A stretch of 64,000 bases of DNA from VRUE01 sp963729995. Lineage in GTDB: Bacteria; Actinomycetota; Thermoleophilia; Solirubrobacterales; 70-9. The notes beneath the pieces were generated by a model. That model was not told where the DNA came from. It ran no database searches and saw only the letters and a program-made list of their open reading frames with translations. The translations under genes and the position numbers were made by a program. The stretch spans positions 930,001-994,000 of the forward strand of contig CAVSPF010000003.1 of assembly GCA_963729995.1 (NCBI GenBank), given 5' to 3'. Shown piece by piece: positions 23,210-31,615 of the stretch (positions are counted from its first letter, which is position 1; each line of letters starts with the position of its first letter).

Positions 23210-24292
23210 TCAGGCCGCTTTTGCCTCGGCGACGGGCGGGGCCTCCACCTCGGCAGCCTCGCGGTCGAGGCCGAGCGCGGTGCGGATCTTGGTCTCCATC
23301 TCAGCGGCTATCTCGGGGTTGTCGGCAAGGAACTGCTTGGCGTTGTTGCGCCCCTGCCCGAGCCTCGTCTTCCCGTAGGAGAAGAAGGATCCCGATTTCT
23401 GCACCAGGTCCTGCTCGATCCCGAAGTCGAGCAGGCCGCCCTCGCGCGAGATGCCCACTCCATACTCGATGTCGAACTCGGCCTGCCGGAAAGGCGAGGC
23501 CAGCTTATTCTTGACGACCTTGACGCGGACCCGGTTGCCGACCGCCTCGGTCCCCTCCTTGAGGGTCTCGATACGGCGGATGTCGAGCCGCTGCGAGGCG
23601 TAGAACTTCAGCGCCCGGCCACCGGGCTGGGTCTCCGGCGAACCGAACTGGACCCCGATCTTTTCGCGGATCTGGTTGGTGAAGAGGCAGACCGTGTTGG
23701 TGCGGTTGAGGTTGCCGGCCAGTTTGCGCAGCGCCTGCGACATCAGACGGGCCTGGAGCCCAACCGTCTGGTCGCCGATCTGGCCATCCAACTCAGCTTT
23801 CGGGGTGAGTGCCGCAACCGAATCGATCGCCACGACGTCGATCGCGGCGGAGGCGATCAGGCGGTCGGCAATCTGCAGCGCCTGCTCGCCGTAATCGGGC
23901 TGGGAGACCAGCAGCTCGTCGGTGTCGACCCCGATCCTCTGCGCGTAGATCGGGTCGATCGCGTGCTCGGTGTCGATGAACGCACAGATCCCGCCGCGGG
24001 CCTGGGCTTCGGCGATGACGTGGTAGATCAGCGTTGTCTTACCCGACGACTCCGGGCCGAATATCTCGACCACCCGCCCGCGCGGCACGCCGCCGATGCC
24101 GAGCGCCAGGTCAAGCGACAGGGAGCCCGTGGGGATCGCCTCGACCTGGACCGTCCTGTCCCCCCCGAGGCGCATCAAGGCGCCCTGGCCAAAATCCCGC
24201 TCGATCTGTGTGACCGCCGCCTCCAGGGCCGCGTCCCTAGCCTTGGCCTCCTTCGGCGAGGTGTCCTGCAAAGCCGCTTTCTTGTCTGCCAT
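23210..24292 (-). CDS. recA: Recombinase RecA
   Basis: A 360-residue DNA recombinase and SOS co-protease. Walker A GPESSGKTT is at about residue 77-85, Walker B VVAIDSVAAL near 150, L1/L2 DNA-binding loops (QALRKLAGNLNRTN and FTNQIREKIGVQFGSPE) and the C-terminal acidic/alanine tail are present. I took ATG at 24292 (MADKKAALQD); a longer frame would run into thpR. It lies 10 bp after the thpR stop, so the two are cotranscribed. No LexA-box palindrome is visible in the short gap; any SOS control would have to act further upstream. Confidence 0.97.
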   Translation of the reverse strand: MADKKAALQDTSPKEAKARDAALEAAVTQIERDFGQGALMRLGGDRTVQVEAIPTGSLSLDLALGIGGVPRGRVVEIFGPESSGKTTLIYHVIAEAQARGGICAFIDTEHAIDPIYAQRIGVDTDELLVSQPDYGEQALQIADRLIASAAIDVVAIDSVAALTPKAELDGQIGDQTVGLQARLMSQALRKLAGNLNRTNTVCLFTNQIREKIGVQFGSPETQPGGRALKFYASQRLDIRRIETLKEGTEAVGNRVRVKVVKNKLASPFRQAEFDIEYGVGISREGGLLDFGIEQDLVQKSGSFFSYGKTRLGQGRNNAKQFLADNPEIAAEMETKIRTALGLDREAAEVEAPPVAEAKAA

Positions 24293-24302
24293 CTCTTTCA
24301 CC

Positions 24303-24905
24303 TCACTGCCGCCCGTCTTCGGACAGCTCGACTTGCGCCAGCGGGGTGTATCGCGCACCCTGCGGCTGGATTTCGGAACGGTAGAGCGTCACCCGGACGC
24401 CACCGAATACCTGCAACAGGGATTTCGGCAGCGCCCCCGGGAGCTTGGAAACGCGCGCCGGACGCGTCGAGCCACGTTCCTCGCGCCGCACCCGGGCAAC
24501 GGTCACGTGGGGCCAGAACGGGCGCTTCTCAGGCTTGTACAGCCTCTCCGCAACAAGCCCCTCCTGCAGCTCGGCCTGCAGAGAGACGGCCCCGGGTGAA
24601 TTGGCCGGGATCGCGAAGAGTCGCGGCCGGCCACGCGGAGGGAGCGGAACCGGGTCCTGCAGCTCGATCAGCGGCGCGGGGACCTCGATCTCCCCCACGA
24701 TCGCCGCCAGCCGCTCGATCTCCCGCTCCGGCAGGTAGCCGAGGAAGGCGAGGGTGATATGCAGGGACTCGGGGCCGAGCCGGCGCAGCGCCGGGTCGCT
24801 CAGAGTCTCGCTGCCCCACCCCACGATCCCCGACCGCACGGAGTCGGGCAGGTCCAGGGCAATGAACAGCCGGGCTCGCGGGCTCTTCAGTCTCTCCTTC
24901 GCCAT
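24303..24905 (-). CDS. thpR: RNA 2',3'-cyclic phosphodiesterase (LigT/ThpR family)
   Basis: A 200-residue 2H phosphoesterase. The two HxTx motifs are visible as LHITLAFLG (about residue 49) and PHVTVARV (about residue 133). It opens 2',3'-cyclic phosphates on RNA ends. TAGCGT ends 6 nt before the ATG (24912-24917), the leaderless layout. It is followed after 10 bp by recA; the thpR-recA pairing after cinA is seen in several actinobacteria and firmicutes. Confidence 0.88.
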   Translation of the reverse strand: MAKERLKSPRARLFIALDLPDSVRSGIVGWGSETLSDPALRRLGPESLHITLAFLGYLPEREIERLAAIVGEIEVPAPLIELQDPVPLPPRGRPRLFAIPANSPGAVSLQAELQEGLVAERLYKPEKRPFWPHVTVARVRREERGSTRPARVSKLPGALPKSLLQVFGGVRVTLYRSEIQPQGARYTPLAQVELSEDGRQ

Positions 24906-24983
24906 GCTTCGACGCTACGCGGCCGCGGCATACGGCACAGCACGTCTTTGCAAAAAAATGGTCGTTTTAGAGTCCCGCGCAGG

Positions 24984-26300
24984 TCATTCGGCCTCATCCG
25001 GGCCGCGGTCATTTTGCTCGGGACTCGTCAGAAGGATCCGCAGCAGGTGCATGCCGACCAGCGCCGAGCGCTCCCGCACGTCGCCGCGTCCTCCCGGGAT
25101 GACCGGCTGGCGGGCGATGCTCGTGCCATCGGCGAGGCGCGCGTCGAGGCAAACGTAGCCGACGGGCTTCCCGTCGTTGCCCCCCTCCGGCCCGGCGATT
25201 CCGGTGATCGCCACCGCGACATCGGCCCCAAACCGCTCCAGAGCTCCCAGGGCCATTGACTCGGCAACCTCCGGCGAGACCGCCCCATGCGCCTCGATCA
25301 GGCCGGGGTCAACCCCCAGCAGCTCCGCCTTCGCCTCATTCGAGTAGGCAACGACGCCACCCGCCATGTACGCGGAGGCTCCGGGGAGGTCGGTGATCCG
25401 CGCCGCCAGCAGGCCACCGCTGCACGACTCGGCCAGCCCGAGCCTGTGTCCCGTCAGCAGCCCTGCGACCTGGGCGTCGATTGTCTTGCCATCGAGGCTG
25501 AACAGCTGGCGAGGGTGGCGCTCTGCCAGCCCCGCCCGCACGGCCTCGGCCGTCGCCGCTGCATCATCGCGGTAGCGGACGTCGATCTCGATCTCCCCCC
25601 CTCGCAGGCAGGTGGTGATCTCGACCGCGCCGAGCGCAACTCCGTCGGCCTCGATCTCCCGCAGGCTCTTGGCGATCTCGGACTCCGGGATGCCGAACAT
25701 CCGCAGCGTGTAGCCGTGCAACGCCGTGACCCGCTCGAGCACCGCCCGCACGGGGGGCGTCGCGATGGCCGCCGGCCACATCGGCCGCAACTCGCGCGGG
25801 GGGCCGGGCAGGACGATCACGACGCTGCCGCCGGCGGGCACGACCAAACCTGGCGCGGTGCCAACTGGGTCGAGCGGGATCGCTCCCGCGGGGATCGTCG
25901 CCTGCTTGCGATTGGCAGCCCGGACCGCCTCCTCGTCGAAGCTGAAGCGACGGGAGAAGCCGCGCATGATCGCCGCGATCTCGCGCTCCATCCCCTCGTC
26001 CAGAACCAGCTCTCGGCCTGCGAACCGAGCGACGACCTCCGCCGTCAGGTCGTCTGCGGTCGGGCCGAGCCCACCGGAGGTGACGACCAGGTCCATGCCC
26101 TCGTCCGCCACGAAGCGCAGCGCCGACTCGAGATCGGCGGGGCGGTCGCCGACGACGAGGATGTGGGCAACCTCCACGCCCAGCTCGGCCAGCCGCTCGG
26201 AGACCCAGGGCCCGTTGCGATCGGCGATCCGCCCGGTCAGGACCTCGGTCCCGGTGACCACTATCCCGGCGCGGACCGGCGCCTGACCCGCCTGGCTCAT
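24984..26300 (-). CDS. cinA: CinA family protein (competence/damage-inducible; nicotinamide-nucleotide amidase)
   Basis: A 438-residue two-domain protein. The N-terminal MoCF/COG1058 domain (about residues 10-180: GTEVLTGRI, TSGGLGPTADD) has ADP-ribose pyrophosphatase activity in relatives; the C-terminal CinA domain (about 275-430: AESCSGGLLAARIT, GIAGPEGG) has NMN deamidase activity. It recycles pyridine nucleotides and often sits next to recA, as here. ATG at 26300 overlaps the stop of the RodZ-like gene (ATGA). A 78-bp gap to thpR contains an A-rich run but no convincing terminator. Confidence 0.93.
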   Translation of the reverse strand: MSQAGQAPVRAGIVVTGTEVLTGRIADRNGPWVSERLAELGVEVAHILVVGDRPADLESALRFVADEGMDLVVTSGGLGPTADDLTAEVVARFAGRELVLDEGMEREIAAIMRGFSRRFSFDEEAVRAANRKQATIPAGAIPLDPVGTAPGLVVPAGGSVVIVLPGPPRELRPMWPAAIATPPVRAVLERVTALHGYTLRMFGIPESEIAKSLREIEADGVALGAVEITTCLRGGEIEIDVRYRDDAAATAEAVRAGLAERHPRQLFSLDGKTIDAQVAGLLTGHRLGLAESCSGGLLAARITDLPGASAYMAGGVVAYSNEAKAELLGVDPGLIEAHGAVSPEVAESMALGALERFGADVAVAITGIAGPEGGNDGKPVGYVCLDARLADGTSIARQPVIPGGRGDVRERSALVGMHLLRILLTSPEQNDRGPDEAE

Positions 26301-27055
26301 GTGCAGCTGGGCCTTTCCGCTTCCGTCAGCTTCCTCAGCACGCCGCCAGCGCCGATCCGATAGCCGATCGGGCTGGAGGTCGCCGGAACTTCGGCCTCCT
26401 TGCCGTCGACGCGCATCGTCACTTCGCCATTCCCGAGCGAGACCGTGAAGCCGCGAGAGCGGAAGGGGCCCTCTTCGGCTCCAGCTTCGAGGACCTGGCC
26501 GTCGATCAGCCGGTGCCCGTCGGCGTCCAGCAGGCAGACCCACACTTCCGCCGTTGCCGCCAACCTCAGGGCGACACGGGTCTTGGGGGGCGTGATCTGC
26601 GGGCCATCCCCGACGGCCCGCCCATTCCGCTTCGGCGTCGGGATGGGCGTCGGCGCGCCGCCCTCGCCGCCGCCGGACAGGCCGATCACGACCAGCGCCA
26701 CAATCAGGCCGGCGACGACGATCGCCGCCGTCACACGCGCCGGGATACGTGGCGCGGCGCGTATGCGCCGAGAGCCGCCGGCCGGCTCGACGCGGGGGAC
26801 CCGCTCGCCCGCCGGCACCGTGCTGCGCCGGTACTCGTCGGCGAGCCGATCCCCATCGAGCCCCAGGTAGGACGCGTAGGTGCGTATGAACCCCCACGCG
26901 TAAGCGTCGCCGGGCAGCACGTCCCAGTCCTCGTTCTCGATCGCCCGCAGGTAGCGGAGACGGATCTTGGTCGTCTCCTCGACCTCGGAGAGGTCGACCT
27001 TACGGCGATTCCGCGCCTCGCGCAGGGTGGCTCCGATGCCGGTGTGCACCACCAC
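26297..27055 (-). CDS. RodZ-like helix-turn-helix membrane protein
   Basis: A 252-residue protein with the RodZ plan: N-terminal HTH_25 domain (about residues 8-75, EETTKIRLRYLRAIENEDWD), a basic proline-rich stretch, one membrane helix (about 108-126, AAIVVAGLIVALVVIG) and a C-terminal DUF4115-like beta domain (about 150-240). In rods RodZ links MreB to the wall machinery; in actinobacteria lacking MreB its role is less clear. The start is GTG; a one-codon shift is possible. Overlapped by cinA at its 3' end and 48 bp downstream of ftsK. Confidence 0.82.
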   Translation of the reverse strand: MVVHTGIGATLREARNRRKVDLSEVEETTKIRLRYLRAIENEDWDVLPGDAYAWGFIRTYASYLGLDGDRLADEYRRSTVPAGERVPRVEPAGGSRRIRAAPRIPARVTAAIVVAGLIVALVVIGLSGGGEGGAPTPIPTPKRNGRAVGDGPQITPPKTRVALRLAATAEVWVCLLDADGHRLIDGQVLEAGAEEGPFRSRGFTVSLGNGEVTMRVDGKEAEVPATSSPIGYRIGAGGVLRKLTEAERPSCT

Positions 27056-27103
27056 ATTGTCGCCGGTCGCGGCTATTCGGCGCGAACAGCGGTTTCCGGT
27101 TTC

Positions 27104-29263
27104 CTATGCCCCGTCGGCGTCGGCCGCGGTGGACGCCGCCCGCTCGCCCTCCCCAAGCACCCTCGGGAGATCGGCCTCGGTGATCAGCACCTGCCTTGGC
27201 TTCGAACCCTCATAGCCGGAGATCACGCCCCGCCGCTCGAGCATGTCGATCAGGCGACCCGCTCTGGTGTAGCCGACACGGAGGCGGCGCTGGATCATCG
27301 AGACGGACGCGGTCTCGGTTTGCACGACAAGGCGAACCGCCTCTTCGAGCAGGTCGTCGCGGTCGGGATCGAAGTCACCGTCGACGCCCTCGTCGCCAAT
27401 GTCCTCGCGGGTCTCCAGCAGCTCGGTCTCGAACTCGGGCTCACCCTGCCTGGCCCAGTGGTTCGTGATCCGGGCGATCTCCTCCTCGGTCACGAACGCC
27501 CCCTGGATCCTCTCCAGCTTCGAGGTGCCGGCGCCGCGGAAGAGCATGTCGCCCTGGCCCAGCAGGGCCTCCGCCCCGCCCTGGTCGAGGATCACCCGCG
27601 AGTCGATCTGCGAGGAGACCGCAAAGGCGATCCGGGCGGGGATGTTGACCTTGATCGTGCCGGTGATGATGTCGGTCGAGGGCCGCTGCGTCGCCAGGAC
27701 GAGGTGGATGCCGGTGGCGCGCGACTTCTGGGCGAGCCGGATGATCGAGTCCTCCACTTCGGCCGGCGCAATCATCATCAGGTCGGCGAGCTCGTCGATC
27801 ACGCAGAGGATGTGCGGCAGCGGCGCCTCTCCGGCCTTGGCGCGCGCGCGGTTCAGCTCGCCGAGGTTGCGGCAGCGCGCCTCTCCCATGATCCCGTAGC
27901 GGCTCTCCATCTCGCCGATCAGGTTGGCGAGCACGTTGGCGGCGAGGCGCGGCGAGGTCACGACCGGGGTGAGCAGGTGCGGGACGTTCTCGTAGTGGTT
28001 CAGCTCGACCCGCTTGGGGTCGACGAGCACCAGGCGCACCTCGTTCGGCGAGGCCTGCATCAGGATCGAGGAGAGGATTGCGTTGACGCATCCCGACTTG
28101 CCCGAGCCGGTGGTCCCCGCCACGAGCACGTGCGGCATCTTCGCCAGGTCGGTCCAGACCGGGTGGCCGTCGATCCCCTTGCCGAGCCAGGCGACCAGCG
28201 GCGAGGTCTTCTCGGGGCGCCCGGCGTAGATGTCGCCGAGGCGAACGATGCGGCGGCGCGTGTTGGGCACCTCGACGCCGACCGCCTGTTTGCCAGGGAT
28301 CGGCGCGAGGATGCGGATGTCGGTCGAGGCGAGCGCGTAGGCCAGGTCGTTGGCCAGCTCGCTCACCTTCTTCACCTTGGTGCCGGGCGCCAGGCGCAGT
28401 TCGTAGCGGGACACGTGGGGGCCGCTGACGATGCCGATGATCCTCGCCTCGACCCCGAAGTGACTGAGCGTTTCGATCAGCTTGTCGCCGATCGCCTCGT
28501 GATCGCGCGGGTCCGGGCCCTTGTCGCCCTTGCCCTTGTCCAGCACCTTGACGGGCGGGGGGCGGTAGTCGATCTCCTCGGAGGTGGTGACGCCGCGCTT
28601 CTGTCCCATCGGCGTCAGGGACGGGCGGGAGCCTGCCTCAGGAACCTCGGGGGCCCCGGCGGGCGAGCCCTTCGGCTCCTCGATCCCCTCCCCGTCCTCG
28701 CCTCGGTCCACGAAGGGATGATCGGTGCCCCGCTCGGTGTCGTACAGCTCACGGTCGAACGAGTCCTCTCCGAGCACGACCGTCGGCTCGAACTCGTCGG
28801 TCTCGGGGTAGGCGCTCATCACATCGGTCGGGCCGGCCCGCGTATTGAAGGCGTCCGCCCTCCCGTCGCGACGGGCCTCACGGGTCTTGACGAGCGTCTC
28901 CGCCACACCCCGCCCGCCCAGGAAGACCCCGCGCAAGCCGCGCCCCAGGCCCTGGAAGACGGACGAGATCGAGGTCCCGGTGACGAGCAGCACGCCGATC
29001 GCGAGCATCAGCACGGTCGCGATCCGCGCCCCCACCTTCCCGAACAGGTACGTGAGCCCGGTCTCCACGCCGTAGCCGACCTTGCCCCCGTTCCAGCCGA
29101 GGAAGAGAACGAAGGTCAGGTACACGCCGGCGGCAATCAGGAAAAGCCCGATCAGGTCCAGGTGCCGCTGCTCCAGTCCCAGCGCCAAACGCGGCCTCGC
29201 CAGCCGGCCGCGACCCTTCGCTTTTGGGCTACGCCGAGCCCCGCGCTTCTTCCGCACGAACAT
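27104..29263 (-). CDS. ftsK: DNA translocase FtsK/SpoIIIE
   Basis: A 719-residue chromosome-segregation motor. N-terminal basic tail and two clear membrane helices (around 36-58 and 84-104), fewer than the usual four; a disordered linker; the beta domain; the ATPase with Walker A AGTTGSGKSG (about residue 390) and Walker B VLVDPKR; and the C-terminal gamma winged helix that reads KOPS-like polar sequences. I prefer ATG at 29263 (MFVRKKRG), which has AAGGG 8-9 nt upstream, over the TTG at 29305. Divergent from the response regulator. Confidence 0.92.
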   Translation of the reverse strand: MFVRKKRGARRSPKAKGRGRLARPRLALGLEQRHLDLIGLFLIAAGVYLTFVLFLGWNGGKVGYGVETGLTYLFGKVGARIATVLMLAIGVLLVTGTSISSVFQGLGRGLRGVFLGGRGVAETLVKTREARRDGRADAFNTRAGPTDVMSAYPETDEFEPTVVLGEDSFDRELYDTERGTDHPFVDRGEDGEGIEEPKGSPAGAPEVPEAGSRPSLTPMGQKRGVTTSEEIDYRPPPVKVLDKGKGDKGPDPRDHEAIGDKLIETLSHFGVEARIIGIVSGPHVSRYELRLAPGTKVKKVSELANDLAYALASTDIRILAPIPGKQAVGVEVPNTRRRIVRLGDIYAGRPEKTSPLVAWLGKGIDGHPVWTDLAKMPHVLVAGTTGSGKSGCVNAILSSILMQASPNEVRLVLVDPKRVELNHYENVPHLLTPVVTSPRLAANVLANLIGEMESRYGIMGEARCRNLGELNRARAKAGEAPLPHILCVIDELADLMMIAPAEVEDSIIRLAQKSRATGIHLVLATQRPSTDIITGTIKVNIPARIAFAVSSQIDSRVILDQGGAEALLGQGDMLFRGAGTSKLERIQGAFVTEEEIARITNHWARQGEPEFETELLETREDIGDEGVDGDFDPDRDDLLEEAVRLVVQTETASVSMIQRRLRVGYTRAGRLIDMLERRGVISGYEGSKPRQVLITEADLPRVLGEGERAASTAADADGA

Positions 29264-29340
29264 AGGCCATCCCTTCGACGCCAGCCCATCGACCCCTTTG
29301 CCCAACGAGATCCCTCCCCTCGGCAGACAAGATGCATACG

Positions 29341-29391
29341 GCTAAATTCGTGCTAAATCCTGACCGCCGCGCAAATCGGCGGGTTTAAGAT
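29341..29391 (+). promoter_or_regulatory. Response-regulator promoter with tandem GCTAAA repeats
   Basis: GCTAAA occurs at 29341-29346 and 29352-29357, an 11-bp (one helical turn) direct repeat typical of OmpR-family binding sites. TAAGAT (29386-29391) ends 8 nt before the regulator ATG, so the message looks leaderless; CTGACC (29360-29365) is a possible -35 but with a 20-bp spacer. A related 11-bp repeat, read on the other strand, is at 31511-31527. Confidence 0.5.
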
Positions 29392-29399
29392 CCCTGGCG

Positions 29400-30095
29400 A
29401 TGCTTTCGACAGACACCGACCTGACAAGCGGTCGCGTCCTCGTCGTCGAGGACGACGAGGACATCGCCGACGTCCTCCGCCGCTCACTGCGCACCGAGGG
29501 CTACGAGGTGCGCACCTCTGCGGACGGGGTCGAGGCGCTCGACGTCGCGGCGGGCTTCGTCCCCGACCTCGTCGTCCTCGACCTCGGCCTACCCCGGCTG
29601 GATGGCGTCGAGGTCTGCCGGCGGCTGCGCGCCGACAGCGACGTTCCGATCCTGATGCTGACCGCGCGCACCGAGACCGAGGACCGGGTCGGCGGCCTCG
29701 ACAGCGGCGCCGACGACTATCTCGTCAAGCCGTTCGAGCGCCAGGAGCTGCTGGCGCGAATCCGGGCGCTGCTGCGCCGCCGGCCACCGCGGGGCTCCGC
29801 GTCGCTGCAGGTGGGCGACCTGATGCTCAACCCGGACACCCGCGAGGTGCACAGAGGCGACCGGGAGATAGAGCTGACCAACCGCGAGTTCGAGCTGCTC
29901 GAATACCTGATGCGCAACGAGCGCCTCGTCGTCTCACGCGAGCGCCTGCTCGACGAGGTCTGGGGATATGACCCGATGGCCGCGACGAACACGATCGACG
30001 TCTTCATCTCGAACCTGCGCCGCAAGCTCGAGGCCGGACGCGAGTCCCGCCTCCTCCACACCAAACGTGGCGCCGGCTACGTCTTGAAGGAGTAG
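29400..30095 (+). CDS. OmpR/PhoB-family response regulator
   Basis: A 231-residue two-domain regulator. Receiver domain (about residues 12-125): acidic pair EDDED, phosphoacceptor aspartate in LDLGLPR (about residue 62), threonine in MLTART and lysine in LVKPF. C-terminal winged-helix DNA-binding domain (about 137-231) ending with TKRGAGYVL. It resembles MprA/TcrA-type regulators. It is followed after one base by its sensor kinase. The tandem GCTAAA boxes upstream suggest autoregulation; the stimulus is unknown. Confidence 0.93.
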   Translation: MLSTDTDLTSGRVLVVEDDEDIADVLRRSLRTEGYEVRTSADGVEALDVAAGFVPDLVVLDLGLPRLDGVEVCRRLRADSDVPILMLTARTETEDRVGGLDSGADDYLVKPFERQELLARIRALLRRRPPRGSASLQVGDLMLNPDTREVHRGDREIELTNREFELLEYLMRNERLVVSRERLLDEVWGYDPMAATNTIDVFISNLRRKLEAGRESRLLHTKRGAGYVLKE

Positions 30096-30096
30096 C

Positions 30097-31527
30097 GTGA
30101 ATCCCCGCAACTGGCCCGTGCGCTGGCGCCTGGCGGGGGTCTCGGCGGGGCTGACCCTGGCGATCCTGGTGCTGTTCGGCGGGATCATCGGCAACCTCGC
30201 GGCGCAGCGGGTCCGCGCCGACTTCAACCGCGAGATCACGAGCGCCGTCACCACTCTCGCCTCCCAGGTTCGGATCGTCGACACGGTCACCAACACGCTG
30301 ATCACCCAGGAGCCACGCCTCAGCGACTTCGTCAGCCCCAACGGCGCCAGCGTGCGGATCTTCGACTCAACCCGTGTCCAGCGCGACGCCAGCCCCGGAG
30401 CCGCCAACCTCGGGCCCCTCGTCCCCGGTGTCCACGATGTCGGCGAGATGCGGGTTGCCACCGTGGTCCTGAAAAGCCCCGAGACGGGGCGCATCGCCGG
30501 CTACGTCCAGTACGGCCGCGCCGAGGAGCACGTCGACTCGACGATCGGCCAGCTCTGGCTCTTCATCGGCGCGGGCATCCTCGGCGCCACGCTGCTCGCC
30601 AGCCTGGCCGGGCTGGCGATCGCGCGGCGCGCGATGCGGCCGATCTCCTCGCTGACAGCGACGGCGCGGGCGATCGCCGAGACCGGCGACCCCTCGCGCC
30701 ACATGCCGGAACCGAAGGTCGACGACGAGGTCGGCGAGCTGGCCATGACCCTCGAGCAGATGCTGCGCTCCCTCGACGCGGCCCGCGCCGAGCGCGAAGC
30801 CGCGATGAGCAAGCAGCGCGAGTTCGTCGCCGACGCGTCGCACGAGCTGCGCACCCCCCTGACCAGCATCCTCGCCAACCTCGAGCTGCTCCAGGCCTCC
30901 CTCGAGGAGTCGGAGCACCCGGACGAGCAGGCGATGCTCAGCTCGGCGCTGCGGTCCTCGCATCGGATGAGCCGGCTGGTGTCCGACCTGCTTCTCCTCG
31001 CGCGGGCCGATGCCGGCCGCACCGGCGCACGCACGGGTTGCGATTTGGCCGAGGCCGCAGGCCACGCGGCTGCCGAGATGGCCCCGACGATGGGTGAGCG
31101 CGAGCTGCGAATCGAGAACGGTCATCCGCTCCTTGTCGACGGCAACCCCGACGAGCTGCACCGGATGGTGCTCAACCTCCTCGACAACGCCGTCCGTTAC
31201 ACCCCGCCCGGTTCGACGATCGAGCTGCGCCTGCGCGCAGAGGGCTCGGAGGCGGTGGTCGAGGTTGCCGACGACGGGCCGGGCATCGCGCCGGAGCTGC
31301 ACAGTCAGGTGTTCGATCGCTTCGTGCGCGGCAATGGCCCGGCCGACACCGCGGTCGGTGGCGGCAGCGGGCTCGGCCTCGCCATCGTGCGCGCCGTGGC
31401 CACGGCGCACGGCGGCACAGCCGAGGTCACCAGCTCGGAGAGCGGAGGCGCGCTGTTCCGCATCCGCCTGCCCCTGGCTAGGTCTCGGTCCGAGCGAGGA
31501 ATTACGGCGGCTTTAGACCACCTTTAG
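30097..31527 (+). CDS. Two-component sensor histidine kinase
   Basis: A 476-residue membrane kinase: first helix at about residues 11-33, an extracytoplasmic sensing region of about 125 residues, second helix at about 155-178, HAMP linker (to about 235), HisKA with the phosphorylated histidine in DASHELRTPL (about residue 249), then HATPase with N box (NLLDNAVRYT), G1 (DDGPGIAP) and G2 (GSGLGLAI). It should phosphorylate the preceding regulator. GTG start one base after the regulator stop. Its last codons coincide with a CTTTAG tandem repeat at 31511-31527. Confidence 0.93.
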   Translation: MNPRNWPVRWRLAGVSAGLTLAILVLFGGIIGNLAAQRVRADFNREITSAVTTLASQVRIVDTVTNTLITQEPRLSDFVSPNGASVRIFDSTRVQRDASPGAANLGPLVPGVHDVGEMRVATVVLKSPETGRIAGYVQYGRAEEHVDSTIGQLWLFIGAGILGATLLASLAGLAIARRAMRPISSLTATARAIAETGDPSRHMPEPKVDDEVGELAMTLEQMLRSLDAARAEREAAMSKQREFVADASHELRTPLTSILANLELLQASLEESEHPDEQAMLSSALRSSHRMSRLVSDLLLLARADAGRTGARTGCDLAEAAGHAAAEMAPTMGERELRIENGHPLLVDGNPDELHRMVLNLLDNAVRYTPPGSTIELRLRAEGSEAVVEVADDGPGIAPELHSQVFDRFVRGNGPADTAVGGGSGLGLAIVRAVATAHGGTAEVTSSESGGALFRIRLPLARSRSERGITAALDHL

Positions 31528-31562
31528 CGCCTCTGCTTAGGTTCCAAATGGACGAGACACAC

Positions 31563-31610
31563 GGGTCCGCCGGGTTCTCCCCAACGCGCCCGGCGGACCC
31601 GATTTCGTTC
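31563..31610 (+). terminator. Terminator after the two-component operon
   Basis: A perfect 12-bp stem (31563-31574 with 31589-31600, GGGTCCGCCGGG and complement) with a 14-nt loop, followed on the plus strand by GATTTCGTTC. It lies between the convergent kinase and rnj genes. The T-tract is short and interrupted, so its strength is uncertain. Confidence 0.6.
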
Positions 31611-31615
31611 CGGCG

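Noticed and set aside
24906..24983. A-rich run and T-tract between thpR and cinA as a terminator, and an SOS box before recA
   Set aside because: No stable hairpin precedes the T-tract, and no LexA-type inverted repeat was found before thpR or recA.
24970..25026. GAGTCCCG ... CGGGACTC pair at the cinA end as another palindromic element
   Set aside because: Only 8 bp pair, the inner part does not, and it lies within coding sequence; likely chance at this GC content.
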